A stretch of 44,962 bases of DNA from Deltaproteobacteria bacterium (GCA_016932115.1 JAFGDM010000061.1:1-44962), one strand, 5' to 3'. Counted from the stretch's first letter, positions 23,964-32,775 are shown. Translations and numbers: made by a program. Notes: a model not told the origin generated them from the sequence alone.

Positions 23964-24722
23964 ATGCGCCCCTCATTCAAAAGAGTGCCAGCCATAGAAA
24001 AGTGTTTTGCCGTGCTGGATTTGCTTGCCAAATCGAAAGAACCTGTGGGTATCAGTGACATATCCGGAAAGCTGGATTTGAACAAGAGCACGGTGTTCCG
24101 AATCGTGCATACGCTCATGGACCTCAATATCCTTGAAAATCAACGTGACGGCAAATTTGTCTTCGGCACACACTTTTATATCCTTGGAAACATGGCGGGA
24201 AAGCGCTCAAAACTCATACAAACAGTGCATCCTTATTTGGAGAGGATCAACGAAAAAACCAAGCTTTCCGCCTTCTTAGGGTTGCGTTCAGACCGGCAGG
24301 CCATTCTTATCGATAAAGTGGATTCGGCCTACGGCATTAAATTGTCTTCTGAAATCGGCATCCGGATGCCCGCTTTGGCCGGTGCGGGGATCAAAGCGAT
24401 GCTTTCACAGCTCTCGGATGAAGAAATCGATGAAATCCTCGCTCGAACCGAGCTCAAGAGATACACGCCGCAATCCATTGTTGACAAAGCGGCCTACAAA
24501 GAGGAAATCCTTGAGGTTCGCAGACAAGGCGTTGCCTTTGACAGAGAAGAGTACATAGAGGGGATGGTCGCTTATGCAGCACCCATTAATGCAACCGGAA
24601 AAGACCTTCAGGCCGCCATATGGGCTGTCGGCCTGACGCGCCAGGTGCCCAGGGCTTCCATCCCGGAGTTGACACAGTTACTGAAAGGGATCTCCAAAGA
24701 GATTAATTATCGTTTAGTGTAA
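23964..24722 (+). CDS. IclR-family transcriptional regulator
   Basis: The 252-residue protein has an N-terminal winged helix-turn-helix (about 10-65, ISDISGKLDLNKSTVFRIVH) and a C-terminal effector-binding domain (about 80-250) with family blocks KLSAFLGLRSDRQAILIDKV, GAGIKAMLSQL and GVAFDREEYIEGMVAYAAPI. IclR proteins sense small carboxylates, many of them aromatic. Located directly upstream of Bam module 1 in the same orientation, it is the natural candidate regulator of the benzoyl-CoA reductase genes, but the ligand and sign of control are unknown. The GTTATG start has no strong ribosome binding site. Confidence 0.88.
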   Translation: MRPSFKRVPAIEKCFAVLDLLAKSKEPVGISDISGKLDLNKSTVFRIVHTLMDLNILENQRDGKFVFGTHFYILGNMAGKRSKLIQTVHPYLERINEKTKLSAFLGLRSDRQAILIDKVDSAYGIKLSSEIGIRMPALAGAGIKAMLSQLSDEEIDEILARTELKRYTPQSIVDKAAYKEEILEVRRQGVAFDREEYIEGMVAYAAPINATGKDLQAAIWAVGLTRQVPRASIPELTQLLKGISKEINYRLV

Positions 24723-24798
24723 AATGCAAGAAGTGCGGACGACCTGCAACGAACAATAGTTGTGGTTCGGGTGGTAAGTGATTAGAGGAGGGTCAGGC

Positions 24799-25005
24799 AT
24801 GTATTTCAGGGTTTACTGTAATGTAAAGGAGATCGAAGCCCCGGATATGGAGACTGCCGAGCAGATTGTTAAGGATTCGTTGAGAGAGATTATTTGGTTG
24901 CTTCCAGTAACAGAGACGCCTGTAGCGCCTCCAGCGAGAGAACCTAAGAAAGTTGAAGTAAAGGAAAAGAAAGGCGGACATGGTTCCATGACCATGCGCC
25001 ATTAA
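24799..25005 (+). CDS. Small hypothetical protein between iclR and bamB1
   Basis: The 68-residue product begins MYFRVYCNVKEIEAPDMETA and ends in a Pro/Lys-rich tail with a His-containing end (KEKKGGHGSMTMRH). I start at ATG 24799, preceded by AGAGGAGGG, a strong ribosome binding site; the open frame reaches back to 24778. I do not recognise the family. Its place directly before the Bam genes in the same direction suggests co-transcription; a metallochaperone or adaptor role would be speculation. Confidence 0.68.
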   Translation: MYFRVYCNVKEIEAPDMETAEQIVKDSLREIIWLLPVTETPVAPPAREPKKVEVKEKKGGHGSMTMRH

Positions 25006-25042
25006 AAAGTGACGTGGAAGCACTTGAATTATAAACAACCGG

Positions 25043-25064
25043 CGCAGCCTGACATCAGGCTGCG
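25043..25064 (+). promoter_or_regulatory. Perfect hairpin in the bamB1 leader
   Basis: CGCAGCCTGA and TCAGGCTGCG are perfect reverse complements separated by only CA, so the RNA can form at least an 8-bp stem with a 6-base loop. It lies about 10 bases before the bamB1 ribosome binding site (AAAAGGGG). There is no T-run, so it is not an intrinsic terminator. It may be an RNA processing/stability element or a translational operator. Confidence 0.6.
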
Positions 25065-25088
25065 AAGAGACCTAAAAGGGGTAAAAAC

Positions 25089-27044
25089 ATGAGGTACGCT
25101 GAAACAGGCTTCCAATTGGAAGTGGATTTGTCAAAGGGAAGCATTGATAAGGTGGAGACCGATCCAAGAGATACTGCAATGTATATAGGGGGGCTGGGTA
25201 TGAACTTGAAGTTGCTGTTTGATCGGGTTCCTCCCGGCACCGATCCATGGTCTCCCGACAACCTGCTCATATTCGGTAACGGTCTTCTGAACGGCACATG
25301 CGTTCCCGGTGCAAATCGCGTGTCGGTCGATACGATCGCCCCTTTAAACGGATTTCTGGGGCATTCCCTGATGGGCGGATTTTTCGGGGCGGAAATGAAA
25401 ATGGCCGGTTACGACAGAATAGTCATTCGGGGCGAGGCGCCGGACCTGGTCTACCTGGCAATCCACAACGACAAGGTGGAGATCCGTGATGCCAGGCATC
25501 TTCGCGGGAAACTCATGGATGAAACGCAGACCTTGATCAAGGATGAGTTGAACGACAAAAGAGCCTGGGTGGCTGCGATTGGTCCGGCCGGGGAGAATAG
25601 GGTCATAATGGCTTCAATCGATTGCGGCAACTCGAGCGCTGCTCGAACGGTCGGACCGGTCATGGGGGCCAAAAAGCTGAAGGCGATTGCCGTCCGGGGA
25701 ACAAAGGACGTGTATCTCGCCCACCCCGACAAAGCCTGGGAGATGTGCTCACGCCTGAGGAAGGAGCTTGATGCGAACCCGAATGTCGGGGACTGGATGG
25801 CGACCGATGAGGATGATAGCTTCCATCACAACAACTTCTCTTGGGGCAATGCCCGTGTACGCCGAAAGACCTTCTGGAGCGCGGAGCTCGAAGAGAGATG
25901 GCGGAACCTGAAGTACGACCACATGAGCCGCTGGACAGGTTGCTGGAACTGCCCGAAGGCATGCCACAATCTAATTCAATGGCCGAACCGGCGAAGATTT
26001 TCCTACAAATGCTACGGAAAAGACACCTATCATATGGCCTCCTTCCAGGAGCTCGACTTCACCTTCGAGATACTCCCTATTGCCATGGACTTAGGGTTGG
26101 ACTCATATTCAACGCCGCAGGTTATCGCCTTTGCCCTTGAGCTCTTGGATGCCGGGATTCTGACTGAAAAAGATTTTCCAGGGATGCCCTCCGACGTGAG
26201 GCAAAGGTTTTACTATCTACTTCAGAAAATAGCGTTTAGAGAAGGCATAGGAGATGTTCTCGCTCATGGTACTTCCGGTGCGGCTGCCATAATAGGTAAA
26301 GGCGCCGAGAAATTCGATCACAACACCGTCAAAAAATTCGAACAGTTACCCATCAAGCTGGGCAAACTCAATCCGGCCTATTTCCTTATGATAGCCACAG
26401 GTGAGGAAATGGCTATCACCCAGACTGAAGGCTCCTTCCCGCAGGACCCGATCACTGACCCGGAGCTGAAAGAGGAATTCATCAAGAACTGGATTGCTGT
26501 TCCGGATAAGAAGTTCCATGAGTGGTTCCGGCAGTGGGAAAAACGTGATCAATTGCCCGACGACGCCATGTGCGCTATTTGTGACTGGAACGAGTGCATG
26601 CACTACCTGGATGATTCCTTGGGGCTTTGCGGATTCGTGTCCTCATTCAGAGGCCAGTTCGGCGGCACCACCGGATATCACGTATGGAATATGCCGAAGG
26701 TCATCACCCATGTGGCTGGGATCGAGTTTGACAAAGACAGGCTGTGGGAATTCTTCCAGAGAATCCGGAATCTGGCCAGAGCCCTCAATAACATAAGGGG
26801 CCTGAGAAGACACATGGAGAGGCCGCCGGACGATCACTGGGCGGTAAGGAATGAGGAGTATGAGCAGCAACTACTGACGAAGTATTATGATTTTAAAGGT
26901 TGGACTTTTGATGGGATTCCCACCAAAGAAACTTTGGAAAGACTGAGCCTGGGCTATGTGGCGGAAGAGCTCATAAAAAATGGTGTTCTGACCGGGAATG
27001 AAGTCACTGCCCTCAACGATATCAGGGCCAAGAAGAAGGAGTAA
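25089..27044 (+). CDS. bamB: BamB-like tungsten (AOR-family) subunit, module 1
   Basis: The 651-residue protein belongs to the aldehyde ferredoxin oxidoreductase superfamily: a long N-terminal bis-pterin binding domain (YIGGLGMNLKLLFDRVPPGT, LLNGTCVPGANRVS) and the [4Fe-4S] ligands CWNCPKACHN plus the Cys of DSLGLCGF. In class II benzoyl-CoA reductase, BamB holds the tungsten-bis-pterin active site that reduces the aromatic ring. Cys308 aligns with Cys322 of the second copy, the likely W ligand, and His246 with His260. Two nearby residues, Glu251 and His254 of the second copy, are replaced by Met237 and Asp240, so this paralogue may act on another substrate. The ATG has AAAAGGGG upstream. Confidence 0.85.
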   Translation: MRYAETGFQLEVDLSKGSIDKVETDPRDTAMYIGGLGMNLKLLFDRVPPGTDPWSPDNLLIFGNGLLNGTCVPGANRVSVDTIAPLNGFLGHSLMGGFFGAEMKMAGYDRIVIRGEAPDLVYLAIHNDKVEIRDARHLRGKLMDETQTLIKDELNDKRAWVAAIGPAGENRVIMASIDCGNSSAARTVGPVMGAKKLKAIAVRGTKDVYLAHPDKAWEMCSRLRKELDANPNVGDWMATDEDDSFHHNNFSWGNARVRRKTFWSAELEERWRNLKYDHMSRWTGCWNCPKACHNLIQWPNRRRFSYKCYGKDTYHMASFQELDFTFEILPIAMDLGLDSYSTPQVIAFALELLDAGILTEKDFPGMPSDVRQRFYYLLQKIAFREGIGDVLAHGTSGAAAIIGKGAEKFDHNTVKKFEQLPIKLGKLNPAYFLMIATGEEMAITQTEGSFPQDPITDPELKEEFIKNWIAVPDKKFHEWFRQWEKRDQLPDDAMCAICDWNECMHYLDDSLGLCGFVSSFRGQFGGTTGYHVWNMPKVITHVAGIEFDKDRLWEFFQRIRNLARALNNIRGLRRHMERPPDDHWAVRNEEYEQQLLTKYYDFKGWTFDGIPTKETLERLSLGYVAEELIKNGVLTGNEVTALNDIRAKKKE

Positions 27045-27061
27045 AGGAAGGGGGCCTCGCC

Positions 27062-27607
27062 GTGGACAGCAAGCGAAAGAAAACAAAAATAGTAAAAGAA
27101 ATAAAGGTGGATACCAGCAAATGTGTAGGCTGCAGGGCATGTGAGATAGCCTGCTCGGCCTTCCACGCCGTACCGAAATTTAGCTCGGTGAATACCGCAC
27201 GTTCCCGGATCATGGTCGTCATGGACGAATTCCGAGATATATTCGTGCCGATACGGGCCGGTGACTATGCGCAGGCGGAATGTAATGGGAGAAACCGTTA
27301 CGTGATCGACGGCAAGGAGTACGACGCTTGTACCTTCTGCCCGGCCTCCTGCCCTTCAAGGGATGCTTTTAAAGAGCCTGATTCCGGTCTTCCGCTCAAA
27401 TGCGATATGTGCGAGAGTGTCCCGCCCCTGGAAAAGCCAATGTGCGTCGACGCATGCACGTTTGGTGCCTTGACGTATGAGGAAAGGGAAGAGGAAGGGG
27501 CTGAGGAAGAAAAGCCCGGGGATATGGAGATTGTTTTCGAGGCCTTGGTAAAGAAGCATGGAAAGAAGAAAGTCATGGACACCTTCGCCCGATTGTCGAA
27601 GAGCTAA
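27062..27607 (+). CDS. bamC: BamC-like iron-sulfur subunit, module 1
   Basis: A 181-residue ferredoxin-like protein starting at GTG, 17 bases after bamB1. Cluster ligands are visible in KCVGCRACEIACSAFH, CTFCPASCPSRD and CDMCESVPPLEKPMCVDACT, enough for about three [4Fe-4S] clusters, as described for BamC. The known BamBC heterotetramer passes electrons from BamC clusters to the W site. The C-terminal extension is acidic (EEREEEGAEEEKPGD). Confidence 0.86.
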   Translation: MDSKRKKTKIVKEIKVDTSKCVGCRACEIACSAFHAVPKFSSVNTARSRIMVVMDEFRDIFVPIRAGDYAQAECNGRNRYVIDGKEYDACTFCPASCPSRDAFKEPDSGLPLKCDMCESVPPLEKPMCVDACTFGALTYEEREEEGAEEEKPGDMEIVFEALVKKHGKKKVMDTFARLSKS

Positions 27608-27638
27608 CTATCAGGCGGAAAGAAGAGGATAAGATACG

Positions 27639-28790
27639 GTGGAGACTGTAGCCCCATACAAAGAGATTGTAGATGTTATAAAGGCGAGTGGTGGAGAGGC
27701 CTTCAAGAGATGCTTTCAGTGCGGATTGTGTGATGTGGTTTGTCCGTGGAACAGGGTCAGGACATTCAGCATGCGCAAGCTGGTGCGAGAGGCGACGTTT
27801 GGTTTGACGGATATTGAAAGTGAAGACATGTGGCTTTGCACGACCTGTGGAAGATGCCCCCAGCAGTGTCCCAGGGATGTGCAACAAATAGCATCCGGAG
27901 TCGCCCTGCGCAGGATCGCTACTGAATACGGGGTTTTTCCGAAAACCGTGAAGGCCGTGCGGACTGTGGCGGGAAGCCTTGTTGGGGAAGGGAACCCTCT
28001 GAGTGAAGAGCGTTCAAAGAGGGCGAATTGGGCTGAAGGTCTTTCCGTTAACGCCTTTACGGAGGGGATGGAGATTTTGTATTTTCCGGGCTGCTACCCT
28101 AGCTATGATCCGAGACTGAAGAAGGTGGCGAGGGCTACGGCTACTATACTCAAGCGGGCTGGGGTGGATTTTGGGATTCTGGGTGTCAAGGAGAATTGTT
28201 GTGGAGAAAGCATCCGGAAGACGGGCGATGAGGAGTTGTTCAAACGGCTGGCGAGGGAAAATATCAAGGTGTTTATCGACAATGGTGTGAAGAGGATTTT
28301 GGTGTCTTCTCCGCATTGTCTTCATACCTTCAAGAACGAGTATCCTGAATTCAGGGTAAATTTTGAGGTGATCCATATCACGCAGTATTTATATGAGCTT
28401 ATAAGGGAGGGAAGGCTGGAGCTGAAAGGGGAATATGGGAAGACAGTGACGTATCATGACCCGTGCTATCTGGGTCGGCATAACGGCATTTATGATGAGC
28501 CTCGAGAGATTTTGAAGGGGGTGCCCGGTTTAGAGCTGAAGGAGATGCCTGATTTCAGGGTCAACAGTTTGTGTTGCGGAGGTGGAGGGGGCAGGGTATG
28601 GATGGAGACCCAAAAAGGGGAGAGATTTTCCGACCTCAGGATGGAGCAAGCGATGGGGGTTGGGGCCGAGTTGCTGGTGACTGCCTGCCCGTACTGCATT
28701 ACCATGTTTGAGGATAGCCGGCTGACACTCAATATGACTGAGAAGATAGAAGTTAAGGACATCACGGAGATTGTCCAGGAAGTTATTTAG
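27639..28790 (+). CDS. bamD: BamD-like HdrD/GlpC-type iron-sulfur subunit, module 1
   Basis: The 383-residue protein begins at GTG. It has two N-terminal [4Fe-4S] motifs (CFQCGLCDVVCP, CTTCGRCPQQCP) and two C-terminal CCG domains (YFPGCYPSY with ENCCGESIRKTG; YHDPCYLGRHNG with LCCGGGGGRVW). This is the HdrB/HdrD architecture, whose CCG motifs hold noncubane clusters in methanogens. In Bam complexes this subunit likely links the flavin unit BamE to BamBC. It is very similar to the second copy (about 85% identical by eye), far more than the bamB pair. Confidence 0.87.
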   Translation: METVAPYKEIVDVIKASGGEAFKRCFQCGLCDVVCPWNRVRTFSMRKLVREATFGLTDIESEDMWLCTTCGRCPQQCPRDVQQIASGVALRRIATEYGVFPKTVKAVRTVAGSLVGEGNPLSEERSKRANWAEGLSVNAFTEGMEILYFPGCYPSYDPRLKKVARATATILKRAGVDFGILGVKENCCGESIRKTGDEELFKRLARENIKVFIDNGVKRILVSSPHCLHTFKNEYPEFRVNFEVIHITQYLYELIREGRLELKGEYGKTVTYHDPCYLGRHNGIYDEPREILKGVPGLELKEMPDFRVNSLCCGGGGGRVWMETQKGERFSDLRMEQAMGVGAELLVTACPYCITMFEDSRLTLNMTEKIEVKDITEIVQEVI

Positions 28791-28822
28791 AGAACCATCC
28801 CATCGGACAAAGGCGGAGAGAA

Positions 28823-31800
28823 GTGGAAAGAGAACCAGTGGAAGAGCAGTTTTTTAGCAGCCCCGAGGGCGGTAATTTTGGAGATGTTATGGTTGTGGGA
28901 GGCGGGATCAGCGGCATTCAAGCGGCTCTTGATCTTGCCACTGCGGAATTCAAGGTTTATCTGGTTGAAAAGGCGCCGACCATTGGCGGGAAGATGGCCC
29001 AACTGGACAAGACCTTTCCCACCAACGATTGCTCCATGTGCATTGAATCCCCCAAGTTCATTGAATGTGCCAGGCATCCCAATATAGAGATCCTGACCTA
29101 TACCGAAGTCGACACCGTAAAAGGGGAAGCGGGGAACTTCAAGGTCAAGCTGATCAAAAAACCCAGATACATTAAGGAGGACAAATGCACAGGCTGCACG
29201 ACTTGTGTTGAATTCTGCCCGGTCAGGGTTCGGGATCCATATAATCAAGACCTGTCTTTGAACAAAGCCATTCATATCTACTTCTCCCAAGCTGTTCCAC
29301 TCGTCACTTATATAGACCCTGAAAGCTGCCTTTATCTTCAAGGCGAGAAATGTTCGATTTGCGCCGGAGTCTGTAAGAATAAAGCCATCGATCTTCATCA
29401 AGAGGAAGAGGAAATAGAAGTAGAGGTGGGGGCGATCATTCTGGCGCCCGGCTACGAGGTATTCGACCCTAAGTTGAAGGGTGACTATGGCTACGGGAAC
29501 TTTGAGAACGTGGTAACAAGTCTTGAGTTTGAAAGGCTTTTGTGTGCCACCGGGCCGTTCGAAGGTGAGATCTTGCGGCCTTCCGACAAGAAACATCCAC
29601 ATAACATAGCTTGGATTCACTGCGTCGGCTCCAGACGGGTGACCCCGGGCGATAACAGCTATTGTTCAGCGGTGTGCTGCACCTATACTCAAAAACAGGT
29701 GATTTTGACAAAGGACCATGACGCCGAGGCAGAGTGTACCGTATTCCATAATGACATCAGGTCCTATGGTAAGGATTTCGAGCGATTCTACCAGAGAGCG
29801 GAGAATTTACCCGGGGTTCGATTTATAAGGAGCTATGTGTCCATAGGAAGAGAGGTCAAGGAGAGCAAAAATTTAACGATAAAATATTCTACTCCGAAGG
29901 ATGGAGTAAAAGAAGAGGAATTCGACCTGGTGGTCCTGTCTGTCGGCTTGAACCCTCCCGCTGATTTTAAGAGCTTGGCAAACAAGTTCGGCATTGAACT
30001 TGATGCTCATGGATTCTGCAAGACCAATCCACTGAATGCCATGGAGACCTCTCGCCGGGGAATTTTTGTAAGCGGAGCGTTTCAGGGTCCTTTAGATATT
30101 CCTGAGTCGGTTGTGACTGCCAGCGGGGCCGGTTCTCTTTGTGGCCAAATCCTTGGTTACCGGCGGGGGAAGCTGGACAAAGAAAGAGAATATCCACCGG
30201 AAAGGACTGTATCAGGAGAGGAACCCAGGGTGGGGGTTTTTGTGTGCCATTGTGGGGCAAATATCGGAAGGGTGGTCAACGTCCCCTCGGTTGTTGAATA
30301 TGCTTCCACCTTGGACAATGTCGTCCACGCCCAGGAGAGCATCTTTGCGTGTTCTACGGACAATGCCCAGCAAATCGCGGACACGATCCGTGAAAAAAGA
30401 CTCAACCGTGTGGTTGTGGCTGCCTGTACGCCTAGGACCCATGAGCCGCTGTTCCGGGACACACTTCGTGAAGGGGGAATCAATCCCTATTTCTTTGAAA
30501 TGGCCAATATTCGGGAACAATGTTCCTGGGTTCACTCCAAAGAAAAGGAAGATGCCACAAGGAAGGCAAAGGAAATCGTGTGCATGTCGGTTGCCAGAAG
30601 CGCGCTCTTGGAGCCTTTACAGGAATTCGAGTTGCCGGTCGACAAGCGGGCATTGGTTGTAGGAGGAGGTTTGGCCGGCATGACCGGTGCTATGAGCCTT
30701 GCTGAGCAGGGATTTGAGGTTTACCTGGTGGAAAAAGATACAAACCTGGGAGGGACGGCACGAAGAATCTATTACACCTTGGAAGGGATGGATGTTCAAG
30801 CTTATTTGCGTGATGTGATCCGGAAGGTTTATCATCATCCCTCCATTCATGTTGTTACAGATGCGACTATCACCGAGGCTTCCGGTTATGTGGGCAATTT
30901 CGTAACCAAGGTGAAGTCCGGGAGAACGGCCAAGGAGATACACCACGGAGTAACCATCATTGCTACCGGCGCTGAAGAATATAAACCGACGGAATATCTT
31001 TATGGGAAAGAGGACGGGGTATTGACTCAGTTGGAGTTGGAGGAGAAGATCAATAAAAGAGAAGAAAAATTGATCAGCTCAAAGACTGTGGTGATGATCC
31101 AGTGTGTAGGCTGCAGACAGCAAGACCGAAACTACTGCAGCCGGGTCTGCTGCAGCCAGGCTATCAAGAACGCCCTGAAACTCAAAGAGATCAACCCTCA
31201 TATGGACCTATACGTCCTCTTCAGGGACATGAGAACGTACGGGTTCAAAGAGGACTATTACCGCGAAGCGTCGGAGAAGGATGTCAAATTCATCCGCTAT
31301 GAGCCGGATGACAAACCCCAGGTAGAAGCGGTTGAGGAGGAAGGTCGCCGCGTTCTAAGGGTTACCGTGACCGACGACATTTTAGGGAAGAAGCTTCAAA
31401 TAGACGCTGACGCCGTCGCTCTGGCGGCCGCCGTTATTCCGTCGGCAGGAACTCAGGAAATATCCCGGTTGTTCAAGGTCGCTTTGAATCCCGATGGTTT
31501 CTTCCAGGAAGCGCACGTAAAACTAAGACCTGTTGACTTTGCTGCGGAAGGCGTTTTCCTTTGTGGGACGGCTCATTATCCCAAGCATATATCGGAGACG
31601 ATCAGCCAAGCATACGGAGCTGCCGGCCGGGCTGTAACGATTCTCACGAAAGATTCAGTCATAGCTTCCGGTGCTATTTGCGAGGTTAATGAGAGTGACT
31701 GTGTATCCTGCGGGGCATGTATTTCAGTTTGTACTTATGGTGCTATAGAATTTGTTGATACACCACGAGGCAAAAAAGCCAGGGTCAACCCTGTTCTCTG

Positions 31801-31951
31801 TAAGGGAGACGGCCTCTGTAATTCAAGATGTCCGACAGGGGCTATTTCACTGAAGCACTTTACTGATGAAGAGGTCTTCTGCGAAATCGACGCGGCGCTT
31901 CACAGCCCTGTGGAATTTCCAGCAATAAACAAAGTCGGCATTGCCGATTGA
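28823..31951 (+). CDS. bamE: BamE-like HdrA-type flavin and iron-sulfur subunit, module 1 (Cys form)
   Basis: The 1,042-residue protein starts at GTG. The N-terminal part (about 20-460) is HdrA-like: dinucleotide site [31 protein letters not shown] and ferredoxin motifs [12 protein letters not shown] and KCSICAGVCKN. A second HdrA-like half (about 466-1042) opens with [18 protein letters not shown], has a second FAD site (VVGGGLAGMTGAMS) and ends in CVSCGACISVCT and [12 protein letters not shown] clusters. HdrA is the FAD bifurcation site in heterodisulfide reductase complexes, so BamE is the presumed bifurcating subunit. Here the CSMC motif is all cysteine, unlike the module 2 copy. Confidence 0.88.
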   Translation: MEREPVEEQFFSSPEGGNFGDVMVVGGGISGIQAALDLATAEFKVYLVEKAPTIGGKMAQLDKTFPTNDCSMCIESPKFIECARHPNIEILTYTEVDTVKGEAGNFKVKLIKKPRYIKEDKCTGCTTCVEFCPVRVRDPYNQDLSLNKAIHIYFSQAVPLVTYIDPESCLYLQGEKCSICAGVCKNKAIDLHQEEEEIEVEVGAIILAPGYEVFDPKLKGDYGYGNFENVVTSLEFERLLCATGPFEGEILRPSDKKHPHNIAWIHCVGSRRVTPGDNSYCSAVCCTYTQKQVILTKDHDAEAECTVFHNDIRSYGKDFERFYQRAENLPGVRFIRSYVSIGREVKESKNLTIKYSTPKDGVKEEEFDLVVLSVGLNPPADFKSLANKFGIELDAHGFCKTNPLNAMETSRRGIFVSGAFQGPLDIPESVVTASGAGSLCGQILGYRRGKLDKEREYPPERTVSGEEPRVGVFVCHCGANIGRVVNVPSVVEYASTLDNVVHAQESIFACSTDNAQQIADTIREKRLNRVVVAACTPRTHEPLFRDTLREGGINPYFFEMANIREQCSWVHSKEKEDATRKAKEIVCMSVARSALLEPLQEFELPVDKRALVVGGGLAGMTGAMSLAEQGFEVYLVEKDTNLGGTARRIYYTLEGMDVQAYLRDVIRKVYHHPSIHVVTDATITEASGYVGNFVTKVKSGRTAKEIHHGVTIIATGAEEYKPTEYLYGKEDGVLTQLELEEKINKREEKLISSKTVVMIQCVGCRQQDRNYCSRVCCSQAIKNALKLKEINPHMDLYVLFRDMRTYGFKEDYYREASEKDVKFIRYEPDDKPQVEAVEEEGRRVLRVTVTDDILGKKLQIDADAVALAAAVIPSAGTQEISRLFKVALNPDGFFQEAHVKLRPVDFAAEGVFLCGTAHYPKHISETISQAYGAAGRAVTILTKDSVIASGAICEVNESDCVSCGACISVCTYGAIEFVDTPRGKKARVNPVLCKGDGLCNSRCPTGAISLKHFTDEEVFCEIDAALHSPVEFPAINKVGIAD

Positions 31952-31965
31952 GGAGAGAGATAATA

Positions 31966-32721
31966 ATGGGTGCAGGGGTTGTTTTTAAACCAAGGATCTT
32001 AGGTTTTCTATGCAATTGGTGAGGATACTCGGCTGCTGACCTGGCTGGAGTTTCCAGACTGCAATATACGACTGAAATCAAGCTGATCCGCCTCATGTGC
32101 ACCGGCAGAGTGGATTTGGCGTTCATACTTCGAGCTTTCTCAAATGGAGCAGACGGGGTGTTGGTTGTTGGTTGTTGGCCCGGCGAATGCCATTATCTTA
32201 CTGAGGGAAATTACGGTGCATTGAGCATGACTCATCTGTGTAGAAAATTACTGGATTACATAGGGGTGAACCCCGAGAGATTGGGGCTTGAATGGGTGTC
32301 AGCCTCCGAGGGAAGCCGTTTCGCGGAAGTCGTGAATGACTTTGCGAAAAAGGTAAAGGACTTGGGGCCTTTCGGCAACGCCGAAAATGGATTAAAGATG
32401 AAACTTGAAGCAGTCGACAATTTACTCCCCTACATTAAGCTGGTCGAAAGGGAGAAACTAAGAGTGCGGTTTAAGACAGAAGAAGAATATAACGAATTCT
32501 TCACGAGTGATGAGATAGATAGGATATTTCAAGAAGTAATTGTAAATAAATTGGAAATTAGTCGGATCATGAGACTCCTGCGAGAAAAGCCCCTCTCGAC
32601 CGGGGAAATTTCCGGGCTTTTGGGCGTAACCCCATCTGAAGCATCAAAGCATCTTGGCAGTTTAGCAAGACAAGGATTAATAAGGTTTGACGAAAGCCTG
32701 AAGCGTTTTGTTCCTGCCTAG
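31966..32721 (+). CDS. bamF: BamF-like MvhD-type selenoprotein with C-terminal winged helix, module 1
   Basis: The full reading frame is 251 residues if TGA at 32020-32022 is read as selenocysteine (residue 19, motif CNWU; MvhD proteins have CNWC here). After it come AADLAGVSRLQYTTEIKLIRL, MCTGRVD and GCWPGECHYLTEGNY, typical of the MvhD/FrhD [2Fe-2S] subunit. ATG 31966 has GAGGAGAGAG upstream and follows bamE1 by 14 bases. The C-terminal segment (about 192-251, EISGLLGVTPSEASKHLGSL) is a winged-helix-like domain. MvhD transfers electrons from hydrogenase or Nuo-like units to HdrA. Gene callers usually start this gene falsely at 32095. Confidence 0.88.
32020..32022 (+). other. In-frame TGA, selenocysteine codon of bamF1
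   Basis: TGA follows TGC AAT TGG, giving C-N-W-U. The reading frame is open and conserved on both sides, and the family has Cys at this position. A hairpin with a G-first loop lies 22 bases downstream (32045-32057). BamF selenoproteins have been proposed in Geobacter and Desulfococcus benzoate metabolism. Confidence 0.9.
32045..32057 (+). promoter_or_regulatory. SECIS-like hairpin of bamF1
   Basis: CTGGA-GTT-TCCAG forms a 5-bp stem with a 3-base loop beginning with G, 22 bases after the Sec codon, within the window used by bacterial SelB. The same hairpin is conserved in the bamF2 copy (43282-43294), although third codon positions elsewhere vary. Confidence 0.65.
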
Positions 32722-32775
32722 AGCGAGAGAATTGGAACCAAATTAGGGGAGATGAAAAGGAATAGGACAGCGGCT

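Noticed and set aside
32095-32721. Independent gene starting at 32095
   Set aside because: It is the distal part of bamF1. The upstream 43 codons, including CNWU, have a ribosome binding site and family similarity.
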